From NCBI GenBank assembly GCA_014706295.1, contig JACSVZ010000004.1, positions 12,534,484 through 12,598,483 of the forward strand: a stretch of DNA of 64,000 nucleotides, written 5' to 3'. Position 1 is the first letter of the stretch. Every line of letters starts with the position of its first letter. The stretch comes from Lycocorax pyrrhopterus obiensis. Taxonomy: Eukaryota; Chordata; Aves; Passeriformes; Paradisaeidae. Below are positions 11,551 through 23,500 of this stretch, one piece after another. A program made the translations under genes and the position numbers. The notes under the pieces are model-generated. The model did no database searches. It was not told where the DNA came from and saw only the letters and a list, made by a program, of their open reading frames with translations.

Positions 11551-14500
11551 CTCTGCCTGGAAAACAAAGCAGAAAAGCCGTTTTCCTCTCCATCCAGAGC
11601 TCTCCGTGTGGACAAGTCTCTTTGGGTAGCGCTTGGGGCTGTCTCTTCCGATAACTCTTTCCCTCAGCAGAGCCATGAGTTGACCGCCGTGCAGTTTATT
11701 CCCGAAGCAGCCCTGCCAGCCATGGGAGCCGTGGGGTCAGGTGGACTCCGGGGTGCCTCCAGGCACTTCTGAAAGACCTTGGCGTAGTCAGTGGTGGGGA
11801 GGTAATGGCAGAGCGGTGTGTGCACGTGTGTCAAAATGCAGTGCACCTCCTGGCACGTCCTGTGAAGTGTGATGGCTGCACACGAGCTTTGGTCACCAGC
11901 TCCCGTTCTCACTGTGCTTGGTGTGTCTGGTGCCCGCACCCGTACCTGCCCTGCTCCATCTCTGTGGTGTTCACCTGCTGTGGTCAATGGTTTGGTTAAT
12001 TTGCTGCAAAGTGGGGCCTTGTTCCCTGCCTTGGCTGCGGCTGCGTGTAATGCAAGGCTTGTTTTGTTCCCAGGAGCTGTGTTCCAGCCCCCGGTTCATA
12101 GCCGGCGGAGCCACTCGCACGGACATCTGCCAAGGGGCCTTGGGTAAGGTGGGGGCAGAAAGCTGAGTTTTCCATGCAGGTGCTGCCCCAGGACACCATG
12201 GTTTATACATGGCTGTAACTCACTCTGTAAATACCTCCTTTTGCATCCTGCCACCTCTATTCACATCAAATCAGACCTTCCTTGCCTTTCCTTAGCATTC
12301 TGCAAAGGTGGGGACTGTGTGAGTTGTGCACCAAGCAGGGGTGACACACAGTGGTTTCCTGATGGCTTTTCTGATCATGGCCAGTTCCTTTCACGTTCAA
12401 ATCCATGTGCCTGAGAGCAGCCTGACTCATTTCTGCCTTTAAGAGTCTGCTTGGAAGAGCAGCTGTGTGCATAGTAGGACTTCTCTTTCCCCAGAGGGAG
12501 AGAGTGCTGCTGAGCAAGAGGAACCTCCTGAAACTTGGGGAGATGCTGTAGAGAGAAAAGAAGTTGTATGGGGGACTTCCTGCTGGTCGCCAGCTCTCAA
12601 GGAAGACAAAACTGGGGTGTTTCAGGAGGGATGAGCCGGCCTGTGAGCCCTCTGCTTTTGCCAGGGCTTCTGCTCAGTGTGTGCGATGGCAGCCCCTTGG
12701 TGGGGCTCTCTGGGGGAGCTCTGGGAGCTGCAGGGAAGTGCCAGGGGACAGTGGGGAACAAATGGCTTAGCCTGGCTGTGAGTGCCCAGCTGTGCCAGCC
12801 TGGGAGCCTCTCTCCTCCCTTGCCTGACAGAAGGGGGTTTTAGGTGGAGGATGTCTGCAGAGATACGAGGAGAAGAAAAAAAGTGAAGCGAAAGCAGCAG
12901 GCTCCTGTTTATTTCATAGCTGTAGTGAGAGGGTTTTAGAGTAGATAGATAGCATGGTTGAGGGAAAGCTCTCATGTAGGAAACATGACTAATACGAGCT
13001 GTGTTGTGCTGAAGCGGTGGTGTTGGCAAAGGAACCAAGTTCTGTTTGTTTGCTTTCAAATATTCACCACATTGCAACTTTTTAGTTTCTGGTCCCACTG
13101 CTGCTATCTGTGTGTTCATGTCCAAAAATATAACAGGCAGGGAAGCTTATGTTTTGTGCTTATGTTTTCATTCAGAAGTTTTTTAGGTTAGTGCTTTGAC
13201 AACGGATTTGTCAGCCATTTGTGTAAAAATACCTGACAGTAAAAATACTTAGATTATGAACTTGGTTCTTCTCATGCCTCAATGTCATCAGTGGTGTGAG
13301 TTAGGCTCTGTTGTGCCTTGGGTTGTTGCCATGTCACCAGCTTCCTTCCTGTGCTCTCTCCACCCAATATCATGTCTCCCACAATGACTGTTTTGGCATG
13401 AAGCATGTCCCAGTGCTTAAACACACGTGCCAGACATCTGTTATCTCTTTTTATTGTGAAACTTTACGGTAAGAAGTTCTTCAAATTGAAATTAAAGTTT
13501 ACTGTAATGCCATTTCAACGTCTGGCATTTCTGTAGAGATGCTGGTTTCTGGAGTCACTTAGTTGCTTTCTGCAGGCTTCCAGCTTTTCTATCCAGATGC
13601 CGTGGCAGCAAGAGCATGGGAATGAAAGATTTGAAACTTCATTTTCAAGTTGTGAAATTGCTGTTGCTAATACCAAACTCTGTTTTAAATTGATGAAAGC
13701 ACTTGCTGCCCTAGTGGTCTTTGGACCAGTCAGGTGTTCTCATGGAGTTGTATGGTATCACCAGAGGATATGAAGTGACTCACAGCTGGTGTTGTTGTAC
13801 TTCCTGACTGTATTTGGATCAGAGGTTGTCAGTGTTCTTGTCTGTGTCACCTTTTTCACCATCGCTAAGTACTGCGATGACTCTCCTGACTGTCTTCTCA
13901 TGAATCTGGGCAGGATTTTGGTATTGTGTGACAGTTGTTGATTAAAAATTAGATGCTTTTGATCTTACCTCTGTATAGCCTGTGTGTATGTAAGAGCCTG
14001 TATGGAATCTCTGCTCTTTCACACAATGGGGCTGGCAGATGCACTGTGCAAATGCTTTCTCTTTTTTTCTTTTTGCCACTGCCTTATCCAATGCTAGCAT
14101 TTGTATTGACAAATTTGCTTAAGCTTCCATTTACTTGAACTTTGTATTTGCTTTGAATGTTCATGTCCCATCACATTTTAGGGTGTTACAGAGAAGATTG
14201 CACAGGAAGATGTCAGGTGCTTTTGGAAACCTGTACTTTTTATTATGCTGCTTTTTTTCTATAGGAAGCTTTTGTAGTCTTATTTATCCCCCAAAAGGCT
14301 TGATCAAAAAGCAACAGACCTGTGCCCATGGAGAATTTCATTGCTGTTGCTGAGCCCTCCAGAACATCTGGGAGTACTGAAGGGACAGATGAGGCATCCA
14401 GAGCACATGGACCCATCGTGTCTGCATGGCAGCTTCTTGGCAGGGAATGTGCAACCAAACAGCTCAGCTAATGAGCAGAGTTTCTTTTAGTTCAGGAGTC

Positions 14501-17500
14501 TTTGGCTAGGTGCATAAATTTGTTTCATTGCTTTTGACCTGGACTATAGGAAACTGTGATGCTTGTAAGGCATAGCTGATCATCAGCGAAGAAAAGGTTG
14601 TTCCCTTGGCAGTTCATTAGGTTCTCCAGACACCAAAGTTCTGCCCCTTGGGATTTGGATTATCCTTTATTCTGGCCTTGTGAGGGTTTTTTTGGTTTTG
14701 GTTTGTTGCTGTTGTTGTTTCATGGTTTTTTCCTTAGGAGAAACTTTTAGAGACAAGTGTTTGGAGTTAGTTTTGCAGTATCAGATCTGCAAAGTCAGTG
14801 ATGGTGTTTGGCTCCAAATGGCAGCACATGAGATGTGGTGACTCATTACAGCTGAGGGGAGGATCCAAAGCCAGAGAAGGCTGGTTCACCCTTAACCACC
14901 TTTTTTTTTGGAGTGGATGTCACCATGGTATCACAACACTGGGGTGTAAACAGCACAGGATCTCCCAGCTGCTGTTCGGATGCAGGTGTCTCCTCCTCAC
15001 ATAAAAAATGTGTGAAATAATAACTAATTGAATAGGTTGAATTTAGAAAATCAGACCCATGGTGTTCTCATGCTGACAGCCACTCTACTGTCAGTGGGTT
15101 GCCACAGCCTCATGTTTGTAACCAGAAAACTTCCTGGAGTGCCATGGTATTAATATAAATACATTCAGTAGTTGTTAATCTAAGACTGTTTTAAAATAAT
15201 GATGCGTCTGTGGTTAGCAGAACGTGCATTTTTCCTTTTACCCCATACTCTTGCATGAGCTGTGCAGTGACCAGAGGAGCTGCCTTTTGCTTGCAGCCCT
15301 TCAGGCATTTGATGGGTGTGTTTTGTTTGTCTTTTCTTTCCGGAATGGCTAATTTTAAGACCTTAAGGCTATTTATGCTTGCCTTGCAATTACTTTTTTT
15401 TTTCTAACATTCTTGTTACAGCTGGAGATTAGGTAAATGCAGAGGTAGGTGTATGGAAATAAGAAGTAAAACACTGAAAGCAGCAAAAAGTAAGCATGAC
15501 AGGACAAAAAGTAGCACTTCTTGTTAATATATGTTATAGATCAACTCACAGCCGGATAATATTCCCTTTTCTGATAAGCTCGTTCTACCTACTGTTCATT
15601 TACAAAAATTATTTGTGATTAATGTAGCCTTGCTAACACTCCTTTCAGATTCTAAGCAACCTGTCTGTCAGCCTCCCCTTGGACTTTCCTTCCCTATCAA
15701 AGGAAAATCACTGTCAAGAACCTTACAAAAGTACCGGTTCTGGAAGTTCAGACTATCTGGTAAAGACCCTGCTCAGGCTTACTTAGTGCAGGCTAAAACT
15801 CCAAGTATAATCACAAGATCTGTTCTCACCCAGGGTGTGAATTATCAGGTGTATTTTTAGTGATGGCTGTTCACAAAGGTAGAGGTGATATCCTGGCTGT
15901 TGAGCACTTTTAAATGTGGAAACCAAAGGATGTCTTCCATATGTGCTGCAGCTGCCTTTAAACCTCAAGACCCTGCCCAGAGTTGTCAGAGTCAAGATTT
16001 GTGTTTGAGTCCGAATTCTTGTTAGAAACCAGTATAAAGTTCAACTGAGAGATTTTACAACAGGCTGCAATTTCAGTCTGCCTTGATGGGACAGCTAGCA
16101 AGTAAAGGAAATTCTTTCTAAATTCTGCTTGCGGGCGTGGACGTCCTCTGGGGGGAGTTTCTCCTTGAATTTCTGTGCTTCTTACCTCCAGGGGAGACAT
16201 GACTCAAAGATGTGCTGCAGCATTAAATTGTGTGCTCATAATCTGGAGGCCTGGTCAGCTTCTTGACCAAGGCTTCCTGAGCTGCTGTGGCCGTGTTGAG
16301 TTGTTCATTTGTTCTTCCTGCGCTGCTGTCTGCCTGCCCAGCCCCTGCCCTGGGTGTGGAATAGAAATGCTAATATTTCTTGGGAAGAATGGTGTGGCAG
16401 CTGCCCTCTGAGCTGGACTCTTTCCTCCTGGCCCTCTCTTTCCCAGAAAGCACCTTTGCAGTGTGTGGTGGTGCCTCTGGATGCAGCTCCCACAGAAAAG
16501 AGGGTCTCAGCTCCTTGAAGGAGGCTGTGAGAGGAGTCACCACTTTGCAGGGTGAGATGGATGTGCTGTCACAGAGTAGGGAGGGGAATTTCGTCACTGC
16601 TTCATGTCTGTCACAGGAGAATAGCAAGGTGACTTTCCAGCTTTAAAACTTCTCTGAGAAGCTGATTTTTCCTTTACAGTGCAAGCAGCCAGAGGCAGGG
16701 CTGAAGGGAAAGTTTTACGTTCAGTTCTCCCCCTCCAGGTTGTGAAGCTGTAAAAGCACCTCAGGTTTTAAAATTATTCTGCAATTTCACCTCTTCCACC
16801 TTTCCTGAGGTGTGAAGAGATGTGTGGGACAGATGTATTTCACAGAGCTGCTGCTGGGGGTCAGCTGTGCAAAGCGAGGGCAGCCTGGAGGGAGCTGCGG
16901 GTTGCCTGTGTTCCTGCTGGTGCTGTCTGAGCAGTGATGGATTTGGGCCTGAGGGTGGACCTCCAGGGCTGCTTTAGAGTTAACTCACCCTGAGACCTTC
17001 TGCCATTTGGATCCCAGCTTCTCACCCATAAGCTTTTGAACCTTTTCCCATGGGAGAGAGGTGGCTGTGCAGGGACTGCTGCTTTGCTGGCCTCTGGCTT
17101 GCTGACAGCTGTGACGGCTTCTCACATTGAACCTGCAGTCCTGCAGGACTCTTTGTGGGATCTCACGTGTAATACCAGCTGCCCTCTGCTCACAAAGCAA
17201 GGGAACAGCAGATCTGGTAATGGTAACGAGGAGTTTTGTGTCGGGCTGTGGCAGTCGGGATCATCTGGGTCTGTAAATCTCTGACCGCCTCGCTAATGGG
17301 CTGCAGGAAGTTCATGGCTGAGCAGAAAGGTGCCTGCTCTGGTAAAGTAAAACTGGGCTCTGAAAACAATTACAGAAAGTAGAGGTGTAATGTTTATAGA
17401 GCTGAGGTCTCTTCCTCCCTCTGCGTGGCAGGAGATGGTGTGGAAAAGCACCGTCCAGGCAGCCTGTGCCCTGGGGCTGTGGTGTGCAGGCCTGATGTGT

Positions 17501-20500
17501 GTTGGCTCCATCCCAGGCAGGATGAAGAGGTGTGTGGGACTGGGAAACAGTGCCTGCCTTCAGGCCTTTCCTGGCTCTCTGGTGACTGTGCTGGAGACGA
17601 GACATGGGACTAAACAGAGAGGCCTCGAGCAAGGGCCTCCAGAGGTGTGTAGGGTGAAAGGAGCTCCTGTTTGGAGGGAGGCTGGCAAGAGACTTAAAGG
17701 GAGCTTGCCCGCAGGACAGGTCTCTGGATAGCAAGGCAACATGTTTATTAAATGTGGAGAAGGGAAGGAATGCAGCCTATGCCTGAGAAAACACTGTCCC
17801 TTTGAGGAGAAATTGCACCCCTAAGTACCTGTGTGTGCCCACAGGCTCTTTGCCTTTTCCCTGTGCTGCTTCCTAGCATTTAGGCATTCAATTGAATATT
17901 AAGTTTTCTTTCAAATAGTGCCAGAATGGGTGATAACTGTGGTGGTAGGTCAGAAAAAGCCTGCTTAGTCTTTTTTTTTTTTTTTTTTTTTATGATTTTG
18001 GTCCTGAGGAAACACTTGCCTGCATCTGGAGGGCATTTGTGTTTCTATATTTGATACGTCTCAGAGATAAAGTGATGGGAGGGATCATCCTATCCCAGCC
18101 GAGGGGATTGTTGGTTATAATGCACAATCCTGATGCAGTGCAAAAACTAAAGCTTGAATAATGAATGCTGTCCAGTTTGGGTTTTGTTTTCCTTTTCTTT
18201 TTACAGGGGACTGTTGGCTCTTGGCTGCCATTGCTTCTCTCACCCTGAATGAAGAAATTCTGGCCCGTGTTGTTCCCAAAGACCAGAGCTTCCAGGATAA
18301 ATATGCAGGAATTTTCCACTTCCAGGTATGTGGAAAACAGCCTTTTCCCCTTAGTGCTATTGGGCAGGAGCCAGCGTGGCTGGCTGTGTATCCGTATGTG
18401 ATGTTTCATGGCACGGCTTTGTGGGATGTCAAAGAGCCAGACAGAAAAAGGGAGACATCTAAGAAGGATGGTGGAAGGAACAAGGCCATTGATCAGAGAG
18501 CTGGGAGCAGGGGCTGCCTCTGTGGTCCTTCCTTCCTGAGCAGACCCAGCTGAGTATGTGCATCCCTGAACAGCGTGGGTGAAGCTGGCTGGGAGGGATT
18601 GCTTTTCCCCTGGGAAATCGACGTTCAAAGATAAACATCCTGGTGGTGGGAGTGCACAGTGGTGGTGATGGATGTCTGTGCTCTCTTTCCCTCAGTTCTG
18701 GCAGTACGGAGAGTGGGTGGACGTGGTGGTGGACGACAGGCTGCCCACCAAGAACGGGGAGCTGGTCTTCGTGCACTCGGCGGAGGGCAGCGAGTTCTGG
18801 AGCGCGCTGCTGGAGAAGGCCTACGCCAAGTGAGTCGGGCCAGGCTTCCACCCCACTCATATCCCTCCTTCCCCACAGCATCCCCAGCTGCATGGATACT
18901 GTGCATTTAAAGTGTCAGTGTACCTTTGCAGCTTCTGGGGCGTCCCACAATAGCTACTTTGGTACAGATTTGTTGACAGATGCCTAAGACAAGGAGCCAA
19001 AAGCATTGGCTTTGTTGCTAGCCAGGAAAAGTAGCTCTTGCATCTCGTGGCGAGGCTGTTCCTGGAGCCTCCTGTCACCAGGGCCTGGGACACTCCATTT
19101 CATGTGCTCTGTGCACCTCTGAGGGCTTGCCAGCTGCAGTGCTTCAATGTGCAAAGGTCTGTGTTCAATGCTCACACCTGAATCTCCATTTTTGGGTTGG
19201 CCAGAGAGGAATTCTGTCCTCTAACTTTACTATTTTGAATTGACTCAAAAAATGTAGATCCACTGAAAATCAGACCCATAATTGTTAAAGGGATTTAAAG
19301 ACTGTGGAACTAGAGAGGCAAATTGGTTTGGTCTTAATTTTTTTTTATATTGTTTTTTCTTCAGATAGTGTTCATTATTCCTGTCATTGATATGACTGAA
19401 CCTGCAAGCTGTATCCATGATTAGATAATATTTTATGCTGGGCTTTCCAAGTACAGAGGTCTAAGAAGCAAGGCTGAATGGGGGTCACGATGGTAGCTGC
19501 TGTAATGCTCCTGAAAGCAGAAAGGCTGTGACAGCTGGCACATTGAGTGCCTCTTGTTGGGGTGCACTATGTGCTGGAAGAGAGATAGGCCCTGAGGGCC
19601 GGAGAGAGAGCTTCTTTCTTGGACCTGGGGGTGATCCTGGGAGTGCATCCAGGTCACTGAGGATGGGCTGAGAGAGGATTGTGGGTTTGTGGACAGTGTT
19701 GGACCTATGAGATGTGATAATTGTAGTTTGTGACCTTATAGGGTATTGTTTGCCTGTTACCATAATAGGTAACATCTGTGCAATACCCCAGGTGATTGGG
19801 GGACACTGAGGTGAACATCTTTCCTGTTTATATGATGTGATATCCTGTTGGGAGCTGGTATTTAGGGAATATTCACTGCGCAATAAACGCTTTGCACTTC
19901 TCCATCTTGTGTGCGGAGTCCATGCCCTTGCGTGAATACTGCACCTCTCCTGAAGGGAAGAGGAGAACAGGCAGCCTGATGGTTGTGTGTCTGTGTGTGA
20001 GAAGAAAACAGGAAGCCTGATGGTTGTGTCTGTCCCCCATTTTATGCAGGCTGAATGGATCGTATGAGTCCCTCTCTGGTGGCACCACCACCGAAGGCTT
20101 CGAGGACTTCACCGGTGGCATTGCAGAATGGTATGAGCTGCAGAAGCCGCCCCCCAACCTCTTCAAAATCATTCAGAAGGCACTCCAGAAGGGCTCTCTC
20201 CTTGGCTGCTCCATTGATGTGAGTTAGCAGGTTCATTGCTGGGCTCTTGCCGTGCACACAGGCTGGGGGTGGACCTGTGCTGCACCTGCAGGAGCTGCAC
20301 ATGGGATGCCGGTCCCCTCTGCCTGTGGTTCTCTGCTCTACCTTGTGCCTGGAGAATTTGACCCACAGTTGTGACCCAGTAGTGCTCTTCATGGGGGTTA
20401 GGTTGACATTTAGGCTTCATTAGTTCATGTGAAAAGCTCATTCCCTCCATTGTGCTTCTTCCTTGAGACCTTTTGCTGTTTTGTAGGTTCGTGGTAATGA

Positions 20501-23500
20501 ATCACACAGGGAAATTGTTGGGGTCCTGATGCCCATCTGTGTTCCTAAGAAAGCCTTAGCTGGGCAGCAGGATGGCACAGGCTGAGTGAGTTTGGACAGA
20601 AAGCTGCTGCTAGTGGCTGCTGCAGTCAGGTGCTCAGAGGTGACAGCATCCAGCCTTGCTGCAGCCTTTTTGTTGCACAAGTTGTACCTAAAATGTCCCC
20701 AAAAACCTGGGCTTTCTTCTTGAAGCAGATAGGCTCGGACTGTTGCCAGACCTTTAAAAGTTTTATGGGAAGGTTTTGTCAGAAGCTGGACCTGCGTGGG
20801 AAAGAAAAGAGGAGCTTTGGCTGTGCCTTCAAGGATTCAGCATTGCTTTTAACCTTACTGAAAATGAGTCTAAGTATTGTTATTGTGGTAATCACCCTCC
20901 TTCCAAATGAGATTGCATCTTAGTTATGTCTAAAGGGAAGGTAAATTGTTTACAAAAACTCCATTCATAATATAAATGTAAATGTTTCCTCCCATTTTTC
21001 AAGTTAAATCAGAGTCCCACGAGAGGGAAGCTTCACAGCAGGAAAAGTGCTTGGTTAATGCCAGTATTTGACTTCATGGTATTTTTGAGGCCTGTTTTAC
21101 TCGTTTTCATTTAGATAAGAATCTGACATCTGGATTTTTGCCCCAGACTGATACAAATCCCTTGGGTGGGTGGGGGGGAGAGTAAATATATTATGTTGTT
21201 GAAAAGTGCTGGCACTTTCTGTTGTGTAAATTAACTGTTGCTGAGTGTATCCTTTGAAAAAAAATTCTTGTGAAATCTTTCCTTCTCTTCTGTAAGAGAA
21301 ATATGGACACAGAGATTAAGCATTACAAGGAGAGTGTGCTGTGGGGCAGTAATAGGGCGTGACTTGACAGCAGGAATCCTGCCTGCTTGATCCAGTCCTC
21401 TCTGTTTAAGCTTCAAATGTGCTTGTTTAGAGATCACACACTTCTGAAGGGGTGGGAAGACAGTGACAGCCATATGTTTCATGGGTGGTTAAACATTCAC
21501 AGTCGGGCAAGAAGTGACTTTTCTCTGTGGTGTTTAAAGGCCAGACTGCCCAAGCAGTGGCTGTGAGAAGCTGAGAGGGAGATGTGCCTTCAGGTACCAG
21601 TGGCATCCAAAGTCCAGCCTGTTCCGTTGCTGCCCTGCAAGGCAGGTCCTAGGCTGGGGAGAGGGAGGGGAACCTCCCACCCTGCTGTGGAGCTGAAGGG
21701 GGCGTTTTGACCCTGAAACCTGCTGGAGCTGGGTGTGATCCCGGTGTAGCCTTCGGCCAGTCACCCCCTGTTTTTCTCCTGCTCTCTTGAGAATATGGAG
21801 TTTATTGTGTGAATCCCCTTCGGAGATGCACAAGAGTGGCTGCACCACACCAAGTATTTTGGAGCCAGGAGGGAGCTTTGCTGCCGTGCTGGGTTTCTGG
21901 CGTGCACCCCATGCCACAAACAGGGTCCCTGGGCCTCCAGCACCACCACATGTGCTGCTGTCCCCTCTCCCTGCTCTGTCACACTTGTTGCTTTTGTGCA
22001 GCAGCTAAACCACTCCTGCAGCCTCCCAGTGAGAGGAAAGCTGTGTTGGAGGGGGAATCTTTGTTCTTTTGGATCCTCTCCCCATGGGAAGCTGCAATCA
22101 CTGATGTCCTTTGCTCCTCCAGATCACCAGTGCAGCAGAAACAGAGGCAGTCACCTCCCAGAAGCTGGTGAAGGGACACGCGTACTCGGTCACCGGGGCA
22201 GAGGAGGTACGTGTGCCACCCCAAGGGGACAAGATGTAGCAGGTCCTGTGTGTGGCAACCACAAACCCATCTTCAACACAGCGAATTCTTGTTGCCCGTT
22301 TCACTGAATTGGATTTTGAGTCTCTTCTTCCTGAAGGAATGCATGATTAGTTGGTATGTCTTGGATAAACAAGACATACCATATAGATTTGCCTTCTTGG
22401 GTATTTGACAAAAAAAACCCTGTTATTCCACAAGCATGGCTATTTCCCACCGAGCAGGGTGGTGGGCAGCTCTGTGCAGAGGGCACACTACCCTCTGCTG
22501 GTGACCAGGCCCTTCATTGCAATTCTGTTCAGCAGCCCACACTTTACCTTAAACACACAGCAAGATGTGTCCCAAGCAAGAAAAACAAATATTATTGTCC
22601 CTGAAGTGCCTGCTGAACTGCACCTTTCAGCAGGGCGTGGTGTTCAAACACAAGGGGCCTGCCCAAGAGTGGGTAACTGGTGAAGGCAAGACAAAACAAG
22701 GGAAGCAGGTCATGGCGTCCTTCTGTGTGTGCAGTGGATTTTCGGTTAGTTCACCAATAATTGTTCCTGAAATAATTTTTGAAAGTTCAGCATGAGGTGT
22801 AGGGAGCTGCTGACACGCTGTGCTGGTTTGTGGCTGTGCATTTGGTCTTCCTCTCACAGCAAAAGCAGGGAAGAGGGAGTTGGTTCACCTTAATTCACAA
22901 GTAGGCATGACTTAACCAGGCTGTTCCTTTGGGGATCTGTGCAGACTCTCTGAGGATGGTTCATCCAGGGTGTCATCTCTGGACTCTGTGCTGCTGCTCT
23001 GCAGTTTTCTTGGCTTCAGAGGGGTTGTGGCTAGTCTGAGTATCCCTTGTCTTGTAACAGGCTCCTTTTATGGGGGGGGGGGAAGGCATTTGAATGTGAA
23101 AAGGCAGTTTACACCTAAATCACCACTTAGAGAAATATCTCTGTACCTGCTTCTTGGCTGTCCTGTAGCAGTTTTGCATTCCCTTTGCTTGCAGTCCTAT
23201 CAGAGGTGATTTTTTAGCAGCACAAATCAGGCATTTTGGTTTTCATGAGCTTTGGTTTGTGCATGCTGTAAAACTTCTCTGGACAAGCCTGGATGTGTGA
23301 AGCTCACTCAGAATCAGTTGGGCTTCTGTCTTTTGGTCCAGATGTGTGCACGTTGTCATGCCTAGCGTGTCAGAGATACTTGCTCTGTCATGTTTTTAAT
23401 TACTGTAGAAGGTGAGGGAGGGAGTGTGATGCTGAGTCTCCATACGCTTCTGATCCCATCAGGTGAACTTCCGAGGAACAGTGCAGAAGCTGATCAGAAT

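Larger units (their letters stand above)
18830..20049 (+). other. CAPN2: CAPN2 intron 4
   Basis: This 1220-nt intron contains a candidate LTR at about 19560-19955 and a two-copy 41-bp tandem repeat at 19966-20035, just before the exon 5 acceptor. No coding sequence was recognised. Confidence 0.75.

Noticed and set aside
10675..11615. Long minus-strand open frames of 219 and 290 codons over the CAPN2 promoter and exon 1
   Set aside because: They arise from GC-rich sequence with few stops, consist of Pro/Arg/Ala-rich low-complexity peptide, and are antisense to a well-supported exon.
11006..11629. 207-codon plus-strand frame overlapping CAPN2 exon 1
   Set aside because: It runs through the splice donor into intron 1 and is Gly/Arg-rich. 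It is kept only as a possible uORF start.
22352..22381. microRNA precursor
   Set aside because: The stem is only 12 bp and does not extend into the flanks, unlike a typical precursor of about 22 bp or more.
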